Shown here: in pieces, positions 37,857 to 49,682 of the stretch
How the letters are laid out: each line of letters starts with the position of its first letter
Position numbering within the stretch: the stretch's first letter is position 1
Assembly (NCBI GenBank): GCA_016946835.1
Contig: JACVTC010000154.1
Location: forward strand, 283,501 to 347,500
Origin: Neocallimastix lanati (nom. inval.)
Lineage: Eukaryota > Neocallimastigomycota > Neocallimastigomycetes > Neocallimastigales > Neocallimastigaceae
Direction: 5' to 3'
Length of the DNA: 64,000 nucleotides
The notes under the pieces: model-generated
What the model was told of the DNA's origin: nothing
Seen by the model: only the letters and a program-made list of their open reading frames with translations
Databases searched by the model: none
Translations under genes and position numbers: made by a program

Positions 37857-39303
37857 TTGTGAAATTTTATAATAAAAAAAAATAAAATAAAACTAAAAAG
37901 GAAAAAGGAAAAAGTAATAATAAAAATAAATATATATATTATGAATAAAAAATAAAAATAAAAAATACATATATATATTTTAATTATATTAATTATATTT
38001 ATAATTATAAAGAAGAAAAAAATTTTTTTTTGTTAAAATTTTTTCTTATATCTTTGAAATTTTAAGATTTATAATATAAAATTGGAGAAATTTTTTATTT
38101 TATTTCGAAATTACTTCCTTCCCCTCATTTTTTTAAACTTAAAAGTAGAAGGCTTTTTTATTTATTTATTTATAATAAAATACAAATAATATTATCTTTT
38201 ACTGTTTAAAAAATGTTTAAAAAGTCTCAACGTCTTTAATAAAAAATATTTTGATAAAATTATTATTATTATAATTTCAAAAATATTCTATTTCTATATA
38301 TATATATATAATGTAAAAGTGTTAAAACTTTTGTTATTATTTTTAAAATTTTAGAACCCGAAAAAAAAAAAAAAAAAAAATAACAACAACGTATAATTTA
38401 ACTATACATAAAATATTTTTTTTTAGAAATAAAATAAGGTAATTATCAATAATAAATATAGACTACCTCTATTTTTTATTTAAAATAAATGTTTTTTAAA
38501 TTTTTTTTTTTTTTTATTTCATTTTTTCATTTATTATTTCATTACCATAATTATTTTACATATATATTTTTATTATTATTATTATTATTATTCTTTTAAT
38601 TAAAATTTAAATATATTTATGGTATAAATTTTTTGTTAGCGAAAAAGGTTTCAGTATAAGATGTAATGAATTTTCAATATATATATATATATATATAAAT
38701 ATTAACATTTCAAAATTTTTAAGAATATTTATGAATTTATTATACAAAATGTTAATAAAATATTTATATTTTATATTTTTCCAAAATTTATTTGATTTTC
38801 ATATATTTATAATTTCATATTTTTTATTTTTCTTTATTTTGTTCATTTTTTCATTTTATATATATATATATTTTTTATTTTATTATTGCTACTTTTCATT
38901 TATTCTATTTTTAATAATAATTTTTCAAAAAATAAAAAAAAAAAAAAAAAAAAAATAGGTGTTATATGATATAAATATAATCAATTAATTTATATAATTA
39001 GTTAAGTTTAAACAATAGATTAAACAGTACAATCGTCATATAATATATATTTTGGTAGATAAAAATTCAAAAAAAAAAAAAATTGAATTAATTTTTATAA
39101 AATATATTAATTATTAAAGTTTTTTATTTTTAATTCTATCAAATTTTTATTTATCTATAATATTAAAATATAATTAAATATAAATTAAAAATATTTATTT
39201 ATGTATGGAGGTATATTATTATACTATTATTAATATATATAAAAAAATTGAATAAACTATTTACAAGTAAATAATAATAAAAAAAATTTTTGAGAAATAA
39301 ATA

Positions 39304-39335
<32 letters not shown>

Positions 39336-39781
39336 AATATCTATTTTTTTCCTTCATTTTTAAGACATTGAAATTAAACAATAAAGTAAATAGAAAAAGG
39401 TACTTAATTAAAACTAAAAGTTAAAAAAAAAAAAAAAGATCTTACATATTGCAATAAAATATTAAATATAAATAAAGTATTTACGAGGAGTATAATGGAA
39501 GAATTATAATTATTACATAAAAAATATTTTTAATTAGCATAAACATTTAACAATTGATAATTATTATTTTAAAATTATTAATTAAAAGTAATGTTATACG
39601 AAATTAACTATATTATTGGTAATTTATTATTAATTAGTGTAAAATTAATTAAAAATAATGAAGTAATAAAAAAAAAAAAAAAAAAAAAAATCAGTGATTT
39701 AACAAACAAAACAATTATATTAATTTATTTACTAATTTTATATAAATTTTCAAATTTATCTATAGTTATATATATTTTAAA

Positions 39782-39821
<40 letters not shown>

Positions 39822-40425
39822 TTTAATTAACAAATTAATTTTTCATTTTGAAAATAAACAAAAACAATTATTCAGTAATTTTTATTCAAATATTAAATTT
39901 ATATAAATATTATAATAAAATTAAATGGAAATTAATTATTACTAATTAATATTATTCCATTTGAAACATAATTATTTATTTATTTTATTATTTTTATTCT
40001 ATAATAATTATTAAGAGAGATTAATCAATCTTTATTTATTGTATTTAGTTTAATTGTCATAATATATTGAAAATATAATTCTTTATTTATTAAATTTATA
40101 ATGAAATTTACACATAACAATATAATCTTATCATTTTAAAATTTACAAATATATAAATAATAAAGAAATAAGTTATTAACAGAATTTTCACATGTTTATA
40201 TTCAATATGAAATAAATAGTATATTTAAAATTAAGATTTATTTTTATTTTTTTTTTTTTTTTTTTTGAAAAAAATATTTTTGGTATAAATTTAGTATATA
40301 AAATTTTATTATTATGGAGAATTTTTGATGTTAAATTTTATTTAAATTAAATAATATTTTTATAATTTACTAAATAATATGATAATTAACATTAATTACT
40401 AAATATAAATAAATACTATTAGAAA
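37857..40425. other. Intergenic AT-rich region upstream of the CDK gene
   Basis: No gene recognised. It includes homopolymer runs (about 38357-38380, 38936-38955, 39421-39436, 39668-39690), AT runs and a T-run at 40245-40266 about 160 bases before the CDK start. A less AT-extreme patch near 38100-38160 has no open frame of note. Confidence 0.5.
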
Positions 40426-41606
40426 ATGAGTGAAACTAGATATTTAAAATTAGAAAAACTCGGTGAAGGTACTTATGCTACTGTATACAAAGGTCAAAAT
40501 TTATTAACAAATGATATTGTCGCTTTAAAAGAAATTCATCTTGATTCTGAAGAAGGTGCTCCTTCAACAGCTATTAGAGAAATTTCATTAATGAAAGAAT
40601 TAAGACACGCCAATATTGTAAGACTTTATGATGTTATTCATACCGAAAAAATTTTAACACTTGTTTTTGAATATGTTGATCTTGACCTTAAAAAATATAT
40701 GGATAGTCATGGTGTAAATGGCGCATTAGAACCATCCCTATGTAAACATTTCATGTTCCAACTTTTAAGAGGTATTGCTTATTGTCATGAAAATAGAGTT
40801 TTACATAGAGATTTAAAACCACAAAATCTTTTAATTAACAAGAATGGTGAATTAAAGATCGGTGATTTTGGTTTAGCTAGAGCTTATGGTATGTATTTAA
40901 AAACTATATATTATTATTATTATTATTAAAATATTTATTATAGATATTTATTTTTATTTTTATATTAAATTTTTCTTATGATTATAAATTATTATTATTA
41001 TTTTTTATTATAATAAATATAATTATTATTCCTGTTATAAAACAATTAAAAATTTTATTAAATGCATTTTATATAATTTAATTAATTAATATATCAATTC
41101 CTTTTTTTTTTTTTTTTTTTTAATTTACAGGTATTCCAGTCAATACTTTCTCAAATGAAGTAGTTACCTTATGGTATAGAGCCCCAGATGTTCTTTTAGG
41201 TTCAAGAAATTACACCACTAACATTGATATTTGGTCTATTGGTTGTATTATGGCTGAGATGTACAGTGGTAAACCTTTATTCCCAGGTAAAACCAATGAA
41301 GATCAATTAATTCGTATATTTAAGCTTTTAGGAACTCCTAATGATATGACCTGGCCTTATGTTAGTAAATTACCAGAATATAACAACAATTTCCCATACT
41401 ATCCAGAACAAGATATTGCCACCAAATTACCAATGATTGATCCATTAGGTATTGATTTATTAAAGAAAATGCTTCAATATCAACCAAAATTAAGAATATC
41501 TGCTAGAGATGCCTTAAATCATCCCTACTTCCAAGATATTACTTTAGCTAATCCAGGGCTAGTTCGTAATAATATGCCACAACAAAATCAACCTTATCAT
41601 ATGTAA
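40426..41606 (+). CDS. PHO85: PHO85/CDK5-type cyclin-dependent kinase (two exons)
   Basis: Exons 40426-40888 and 41131-41606 (donor GTATGT, acceptor TTTACAG after a T-tract) give 312 residues, close to yeast Pho85. The sequence shows the glycine loop [11 protein letters not shown], catalytic Lys in VALKEI, the cyclin-binding PSTAIRE helix ([16 protein letters not shown]), catalytic loop [17 protein letters not shown], and a T-loop [22 protein letters not shown]. The T-loop has Ser in place of an activating Thr, as in Pho85/Cdk5, which do not need T-loop phosphorylation. The residues after [11 protein letters not shown] match Pho85/Cdk5 better than Cdc28/Cdk1. Family role: Pho85 with several cyclins controls phosphate response, glycogen metabolism, cell cycle and polarity. 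The short C-tail is Gln/Asn-rich. It stands alone between AT-rich spacers. Confidence 0.95.
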
Positions 41607-41887
41607 TTCTAATTATTATTAAACATTGAAAAAAAATTAAAAAATAATAAAAATAAAATAAATGAATAAATAAATAAGTAAAAAATAAAAATAAAAATAA
41701 AAATAAAAATAAAAATAAATAAAATAAAATAATAATAATAATATGAAAAAAATAATAATGATAATAATGATAATAATAATTAAATAAAATAAAATAATAA
41801 AAAAAATATATATATATATTTAAATATTTATAAAACTATATATGTGTAATTTTTTCATTATAATATAATAATATTACAATATAAATT

Positions 41888-41927
<40 letters not shown>

Positions 41928-42859
41928 TTTATGAAATATTATATTTATATGTATTTTATTATTTAGAATATTTGAAAATATTGATTAAAAATAAAAAAAA
42001 AAAAAATAAAAAAAAAAAAAAAAAAAAATAAAAATAAAAATTAAAATTAAAATAAAAATAAAAATTAGAATTAAAATAAAAATTAAAATTAAAATTAAAT
42101 GAAAAATTACTAATAAATAAATAAAAAAGGAAAAACTATATATAAATAGTTTTTATATAATTATTGTATTTAAGTACTTTATATATTGTTTATGATTTTT
42201 ATTTAAATATATATATAAATATATATATATATTTAAACCCCATAGAAGGATCATCTTTTATTTTATTTAATAAAAATTTAAGACATTTTCCATGACTGAT
42301 TATTTCTAAAAACTACAACCCAGTAATTACTAAATCCCTTTAATATTTAGCCCAATGTGCTAATTGATCTTTAGGAGAAGTAATATTCAGCCCTTTCTTG
42401 GATTTGATAGCAGTATAAAAAAAAAAAAAAAAAAAAAAAAACAGAAGAATGTGAAGGTTTGACCAGTTTCTGGAGGTTACACTAATCATGTTTATAATCT
42501 TTAGAGACAAAGCAATTAACCTAATAGAGGTTAAAATTTAACTTTATAACCGATTAGAACGAAAGTTACTTTTTATTTTCATGAGATTATTACAAATTTT
42601 TATGATATATTGTAAATTGATCTAGGTTAAGAGTCAACATTAGGACAACCAGGTAATGACTTAAATGTTTTTCTTCAATAAGATTTTTAATATAAGAATG
42701 CTGATCTTTCCAATTGTAATAACTATCTAGGAATTTCATTAATTAAATGAAGATTTAAAAATTATTTTTGAAAGTAATAGTTGATAGAATCTCTTAATAA
42801 ATAAAAAAGCATTTCCGAACAAATTTATATTAGACCTGAATATTTTATTTTTTGAAATT
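41607..42859. other. AT-rich spacer and degraded approach to the LINE relic
   Basis: 41607-42235 is microsatellite-like AT sequence with long T and A runs. From about 42236 the composition becomes less AT-extreme, probably the worn 5' part of the LINE that follows. No continuous coding frame could be read here. Confidence 0.5.
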
Positions 42860-43600
42860 ATGTAGAATGCACCAGTCTCAATATTTTTATCAGAGAAATC
42901 TGTCTAAGAAGGAAATTTAATAATTTGTTAACATATGCAGCCTTCTTGGATCTTAAAAAGGCTTATGATTCAGTACCTATTTTCAACATTTTAACTAAAT
43001 CATATCATCTCGGTATTCGTGGTAAAAGTTTTTTTTTCTTTTTTTTTTTTTTTTTTTTTTTTTCTTCTCTAATCTAAACTACATTTATCTTTTAAAGTTT
43101 GTGTTCATGATATGATTTCATATGAGTTTGACATTCATCGTGGTGTACGTCAAGAGTTCCCCCATTCTCCTATTTTATTTAATTTATTTGTAAATGATGT
43201 TTTAGATAACTGTGATAAACTGTGAAAAATATAGTATCAGTATTGAAAAAAAAAATTGCTATTGAGGTTTATTTGCAAATGATATTGTTTTAATTGTTCC
43301 CAGTAGAATGAAAATAAACTTTAATTCTTCATCATGTCTTTAAATGACCTCACAATAAAGAAATGACATTTGGAATAAATAAATGTGAAACTATGGTAAT
43401 CAAACCCTTTAGCTTTATTCAATTTCATTCTTCTGAAGATCCTAATTTCCATCTTGGTATGTACTCTATATTCTTAAGGTTTCATGTTGCGCTTATCTCG
43501 GAATTCCATTCTGCGATGATCTATCACTTTAACCTATTATTTCTAAAATACAATCTAAAGTTAAGAAGTCCTTATTCTCATTTTCTAATTTTCTAATGAA
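42860..43600 (+). pseudogene. LINE (non-LTR) reverse transcriptase relic
   Basis: Fragments in order on the plus strand are AAFLDLKKAYDSVPIFNIL (about 42937-42995), HLGIRGK, RGVRQEFPHSPILFNLFVND (about 43140-43199), FANDIVLIVP (about 43272-43301) and MTFGINKCETMVIKP (43363 on). This is the motif order of a non-LTR retrotransposon reverse transcriptase. The catalytic FADD is FAND here, so the key Asp is lost. Stops, shifts and inserted T-runs break the frame. It is cut off or worn out by about 43730. Confidence 0.85.
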
Positions 43601-43985
43601 TAACAAGGTACCTCTTCCTTTTGAAAAACATGTTTTACAATCTTATATTATCAGTAAAGCCCCTTTATTATGCCTCTTTACTTTGTTCTTATAAAATTAT
43701 TTCAATCTTTAATTAATACAGGTGTCTTGACTTGATCATATTATAATATCAATAAAGAAATCAATAAATCAAAGAATGTATTTAAAAGAAATTTCTACTA
43801 TTATAAGTGCTTATGTAAATGAACAAAATCTAATTACATCATTAAAAATCTTAAAAGAAGATATTTCTACTATATACCTAAATATTCACAAAGACATTTA
43901 AAAGAACTTCTATTAAAAAGCTCTAGGTCTAATGTTACATATATGGTTAGCCTCTCAAATTACAGTATGAACACTATACCAATCG

Positions 43986-44364
43986 TTAGTAGCTCTCTCT
44001 CTTGAGTTACTCTTTGATTAGAATAGTAAAAGAAACCCACTACAACCAAGAGAATCAACGTCGAACAGATATGGCAAAGAAGAATCTCTATTACTAGTCC
44101 TCCTAGTACGTCTTACACAAGTAATAACAATCGTTCTTCACACAACAAATCTATAGAAATTGAATATTAAATAAAATAAATACTAAATAAAACTTTGTTA
44201 TCTATTTTCTTAATTACTTTATAACAAAAAAGACTTTATAATAATTATTAATTTATTTATAATAAAAGATTAAATTTAAATATATTAAGATAATTAAATA
44301 TAAATAATAAATACTTTATTTTCTAGTATATAAAAAATAAAATATTTTCTTAAAAAAACTTTAT

Positions 44365-44402
<38 letters not shown>

Positions 44403-45140
44403 ATACAATTAAAACTGATTTATTCATAACAAATAAATTAAATAAATGATAAATAACTTAAAATTAATGCCAAATAATATGAAAATTTTTTTTTTCTTTT
44501 TTTAAAAATTATATAATAAAATATTTATTTAATATAATTATTAGGAAATTGGAATTTATTTGTAAATTTTATTAAATGAATATATTATGATTAAGAGTTA
44601 TTTTGAGTTATTTCTATTATAAAGTTAACTTAAGATTTAAAAATACAAATTTACATATATTTATATGGTGGCTTGTATCTTATTGTATTAGAATACTCAT
44701 TAATATATTTGACATGCATTAAATATGCTTCAATAAGTTATATTTCAAATATTCTAACATTCCCCCTCAAACTATTAAGTAATAAATTTATAAAGAATTA
44801 TTCGAATAAAATATATTAGATATTAGTAGTGATATTTATTCTTCCAAGTTTGTAATATATTATTTTTTATTTAAATGAAGTATATTTATAATTTTAGGAA
44901 TTGTGTATAAGTATTTTATTAAATAAGTGTATTTTCTATTATATATCCAATATTGACTTATCAAAAACATATATATATTAATTAAATGTAATAATTCGGG
45001 CATTATCATATTGAGTATTTTGTCATATCATAAACATTTCAAATATTTGGTTATAAGTAGTATCAAAATACTTATCTCGCTTCCCCCTAAAATCCAAATA
45101 TTTTATATCAATTGAATTTTGAATTTTCATGTTATTATAT
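43986..45140 (-). mobile_element. Probable copia-type 3' LTR with internal tail
   Basis: On the minus strand, GTTTGAGGGGGAA (about 44772 down to 44760) is a polypurine tract followed directly by TGTTAGAATATTTG (44759 down), a typical LTR start, with CCACCATATAAATATATG downstream as a possible promoter. The far end is not certain; CTACTAACG near 43986 would give about 775 bp. 44760-45140 would be internal sequence. I did not find the second LTR or a target duplication, so this is tentative. Confidence 0.45.
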
Positions 45141-45455
45141 GTTTATGTATTATTTTGTGTATGTATATTATCTATCATAAATAACTTTAGGTTATATAAT
45201 GCTCTTCACTCGAAGGCATCTTACAATCACGCTTAATGGTTTAATGAGTTATAACTCTTCTATGTTATGCTGTTATTAACTTATAGCTCCTATACATATT
45301 TGTTAAAATAGATGTAGACATGTGAGTATGTTGTTAACTGTAATACTTTTTCAGTTTAGCAATAGCTGATACTTTTAGATTAGCAATAACTAGTGATTGT
45401 GAATGTTATATAAACTACTTATCATCTTATAGTAATATCAATAAGATTTTTGTTA

Positions 45456-45911
45456 TAATAAATAATTAGTTATCTTGAATAGTTTTAAATATAGCCAGAT
45501 GAAATTAAAACTTCATCGAATTATATACCCCTTATTTAAATATTTAATTAAAATATTATATTATTAATGGAAGAAAATATAAATATTGAAATATGTGAAA
45601 CAAATCGAAGAAAAGAACAAGTTATTATTAACAAAGCATATAAATTTAATCTTCATACAAAAAAAAAAAAAAAACCTTAATTTTAATAAATAATTAGTTA
45701 TCTTGAATAGTTTTAAATATAGCCAGATGAAATTAAAACTTCATCGAATTATATACCCCTTATTTAAATATTTAATTAAAATATTATATTATTAATGGAA
45801 GAAAATATAAATATTGAAATATGTGAAACAAATCGAAGAAAAGAATAAGTTATTATTAACAAAGCATATAAATTTAATCTTCATACAAAAAAAAAAAAAA
45901 GCTTAATTTTA
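45456..45911 (+). repeat. 228-bp tandem duplication at the start of the third MULE relic
   Basis: The sequence from TAATAAATAATTAG at 45456 repeats at 45684, exactly 228 bp later, including the ATG (45567 and 45795) and the first codons (MEENINIEICETNRRKE). The copies differ by CAA against TAA right after those codons and by A-run length. The duplication places a second start region in front of the rest of the transposase relic. Confidence 0.92.
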
Positions 45912-46700
45912 AAGTATATAGATGTATTGAAGATAAAACTTTAAATAAATGCAAGTTTTTCATAATTCTAAATGATAAAAAGGAAATTTTAAGACATGAA
46001 AGTTTACATAATCATCTTGAAAAAGAATTTGACGTATCTATATCAATTGCAAAATATATAATTATAGATGAAATTAGGAAAAGTTCAATTCCTTTGGGTA
46101 TAAAAACCTAAACGTATATTTTATGAAGTTTCACAAGAAATGGGATTTATATGTCCTAAATATAAAACAATTAAATTCCAAATAATAAGAGATATAAATA
46201 AAGAACTACCTCCTACTGTAACAAAGTTTGATGAAATTCCTGATGAATCAAAATATTATAAAGCAGTATAAAATTAGAATTATATGACATTCAAAAATAA
46301 AAATTTAATAATCTTCTAATCCCCATTCCAAACAAAATTATTTATGAAATATAATGATGATATATTTGTAAATGATACTTTTTATATTGCACCTAAGTTT
46401 AGTTATCAAGTGTTCATTACTAAAACTTATATTAAAGATTTAAATAGATTTTATACTACTTGCTGTATTTGACACTATAAAAGCATTAATGATTAAAAAA
46501 AAAAAAAGAATTTTGTTATAATGAAGTAATTTATAATAATATATAATATTTATTATAAAGTGATTTCGAACTTACTTTTGTAAATCCTGAATATATAATT
46601 GTTATTTACAGTAAAATTAGATGTAAAACAAATAATAATGACCAAATTTTGAAATTTTTAGAATACTTAAAATAAAATAAAAAAAAAAAAACTATTTAAA
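45567..46700 (+). pseudogene. Diverged third FLYWCH/MULE transposase relic
   Basis: Same family as the relics in the inverted arms but diverged. After the tandem start it reads, with stops, VYRCIEDKTLNKCKFFIILN, HESLHNHLEKEFDVSISIAK, VSQEMGFICPKYKTIKFQII, then FVNDTFYIAPKFSYQVFITK. The first catalytic motif is NDTF where the arm copies have ADGTF. TAA stops occur several times. The DFE and TNN-x2-E blocks are not readable here. It shows that the family has amplified over time, and that the pair at 1615-21097 is much younger than this copy. Confidence 0.85.
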
Positions 46701-48180
46701 GTATTATAAATCAATATTTTAATTGAAAAACATAAAACTATGAAATCCAAATTAATAATAGAAGACCTAGAAATGATATTGTTGAATTATGATTTAAATG
46801 TTTAATTTAAATAGTACAAATAATAATTTATAAATATCAAAGTAATGACCAAATAAAAAAGATTATAATTCTATAGCAATTATTATTAATAATTAAAATT
46901 ATTCTTAATTAATAATTCATAATTGTTTAAAATTTTGTATTTTTTAAAAATATAATTTATTAATCTTATTTTTTTAAAGTATTTTATTTTTAAATATATA
47001 CATTATTTATTATTTTCTTATATATATTCTTTGTATTTATACGTTAAAATTATTTTATTTTTATTATATTTTTATAATTCTATATATTTCTTAAAGTAAT
47101 TCAAATACGTCCATAAAAACAAACATGAATTTTACTATCTCTTCTTGAAACCTAAATAATATTAATTTTGAAATTAAAAGGATATTCATATTAATAAATC
47201 TTCTATTGCTACTAATGCACTTTTATAATTTTATAATAAATAATATTTTATTTCATGTATTTTATGTGTTATTTTTCATTTAAATCATGTAATTTTATTA
47301 TTATTTTAAATTAAATAAAGTTTTCTCTAGGTCTAAGAAAAAAAAAAAAATATTAATAAATCTTAAATATATATATTAAAATATAATTATAATAATAATT
47401 ATTGAAAACATCTATTTGAATTTCTAAAACTTTAACATATAATTTTTTCTTTCAAAGAATAGATCTATTATTAAACTTCCTAAGTTTACACTAAATAAAA
47501 ATAAACTTTATTATTCTAATTAATAAAAAAAAAAATTATAATATTGTTTATAATTTTTAATATATAAAAAAAAATTTACATTTTAGAACATTCATCTCTA
47601 TCTTTTTTTTTTTTTTCTTTCTTCAATAGTACATTCCATATTTAAAATTGTTAAAATTATAATTATTTATTTTTTATTTTTTATTTATTATTATTATTAT
47701 TTATTAACTCAAAAATATAATTATAAAGATTATTAAATTTTACAAAGTAATAGAAATTTCTGGTCAAACATAGTAAAATAACTATAATAAAAATTAAATT
47801 TAATAATTTGAAAAACATAATTTTTGGGAAAAATTAATATATATAACTTTTTTTTAAATTTATTTTAGATGAAATGAATAAATAAATTGAGAATAAATTA
47901 AAAAATGATGGATTAAAGTATTATTATATAATGAATGATAAGTAAATGATGGAAAGTTAAAGAAAAATAATACTTTTTATCTTCATTTAAAAGTAAAAAA
48001 ACAGATATCTAAAAGCTTAAACACAGAAAAGAGTCATAAGTTATATAATAAATATTTTTATTCATATTTGTATTAAAAAGTTTATAGCTTTGTTATTATA
48101 AATACAGATTTAACTTTTTGTTCATGCCATTATGTATACTTTAAAATAACAATATGTTCAATTCTTTTTATCATGAATTA
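46701..48180. other. Intergenic AT-rich sequence
   Basis: No gene recognised. A slightly less AT-rich patch near 47095-47220 has no sustained frame. Scattered A and T runs. Confidence 0.45.
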
Positions 48181-48780
48181 TTTAGTGAATAACAAAATAA
48201 TAAATAAATAATAAATAATAAATAATAAATAATAAATAATAAATAATAAATAATAAATAATAAATAATAAATAATAAATAATAAATAATAAATAATAAAT
48301 AATAAATAATAAATAATAAATAATAAATAATAAATAATAAATAATAAATAATAAATAATAAATAATAAATAATAAATAATAAATAATAAATAATAAATAA
48401 TAATGAATGATGATAAATAATAAATAATAAATACTAAATAATAATAAATAATAAATAATAAATAATAAATAATAATGAATGATGATAAATAATAAATAAT
48501 AAATACTAAATAATAATAAATAATAAATAATAAATAATAAATAATAATGAATGATGATAAATAATAAATAATAAATACTAAATAATAATAAATAATAAAT
48601 AATAAATAATAAATAATAATGAATGATGATAAATAATAAATAATAAATACTAAATAATAATAAATAATAAATAATAAATAATAAATAATAATGAATGATG
48701 ATAAATAATAAATAATAAATACTAAATAATAATGAATAATGATAAATAATAAATAATAAATAATAAATAGTAAACAATAA
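48181..48780. repeat. AAATAAT array with 72-bp higher-order repeat
   Basis: 48195-48400 is a 7-bp AAATAAT array. From 48403 an ATGAATGATG marker recurs at 48403, 48475, 48547, 48619 and 48691, an exact 72-bp period, each followed by an AAATACTAAAT variant. This is a higher-order repeat built on the 7-bp unit. The 199-codon minus-strand frame over it is a by-product: 72 is a multiple of 3. Confidence 0.95.
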
Positions 48781-49357
48781 ACAATAATTATAATTATTAT
48801 TCTATGTATAAAACTATGAATATAAAATATAAATAAAATATTAAATACTATTTTACTTTTAAATATGTGTTTCTAAAACTTTTGTAATTTTTGTGTGTAT
48901 CTAAAATGTTTCCTCTTTTTGTATTTAAATTTTTATTTTTATTTTATTTTTTTTTCATTTTTTCTTTTAGTTTTATGTTTACTATTTAAATCTTGATTTT
49001 ATTAAATAATAAAGTTTGATTAAAAAAGTATTATTATTGGTTAATAATTAATGATATGAATGATATAATAAATAATATTAATATATTATAAATATATATG
49101 CATTTATACATAATATGATAATATAATATAAATTTAATAAAATAAAAAGTTACAACAAGATTTTATTAATATGCCGTAACAAATTAATTATTAAAAGGAA
49201 AATTAATAATTTATTACTATGAATTATTATTATTTATTATTTAATTATTTATTTATTTATTTATTTAATATTTAATATTTAATATTTATTATTATTTATA
49301 ATTAATCATTCATTATTTAATTATTATATACTTATTTTAATTACTTATTATTTATTT
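48781..49357. other. Intergenic AT-rich sequence
   Basis: No gene recognised. It includes a TTATTTA/TTTAATA run near 49245-49290. Confidence 0.45.
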
Positions 49358-49682
49358 ATTAATTATTATTTATTATTTATTATTTATTATTTATTATTTA
49401 TTATTTATTATTTATTATTTATTATTTATTATTTATTATTTATTATTTATTATTTATTATTTATTATTTATTATTTATTATTTATTATTTATTATTTATT
49501 ATTTATTATTTATTATTTATTATTTATTATTTATTATTTATTATTTATTATTTATTATTTATTATTTATTATTTATTATTTATTATTTATTATTTATTAT
49601 TTATTATTCATTTATTTATTATTCAATTATTTAATTATTATTTATTATTTATTATTTATTATTATTTATTATTTATTATTTA
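49358..49682. repeat. TTATTTA heptanucleotide array
   Basis: About 245 bp of nearly perfect 7-bp TTATTTA units (49360-49607), then degenerate units to 49682. It is the reverse complement of the unit at 48195-48400, so the two arrays face each other about 1 kb apart and could pair. Confidence 0.95.

Noticed and set aside
38731-38958. 75-codon frame with Phe/Tyr-rich hydrophobic text, possibly a membrane peptide.
   Set aside because: The composition is what T-rich DNA gives by chance; there is no homolog-like motif or splice partner.
48178-48777. 199-codon minus-strand frame of Tyr/Leu/Ile repeats.
   Set aside because: It is the translation of the AAATAAT array; the period is a multiple of 3 by accident of the 72-bp unit.
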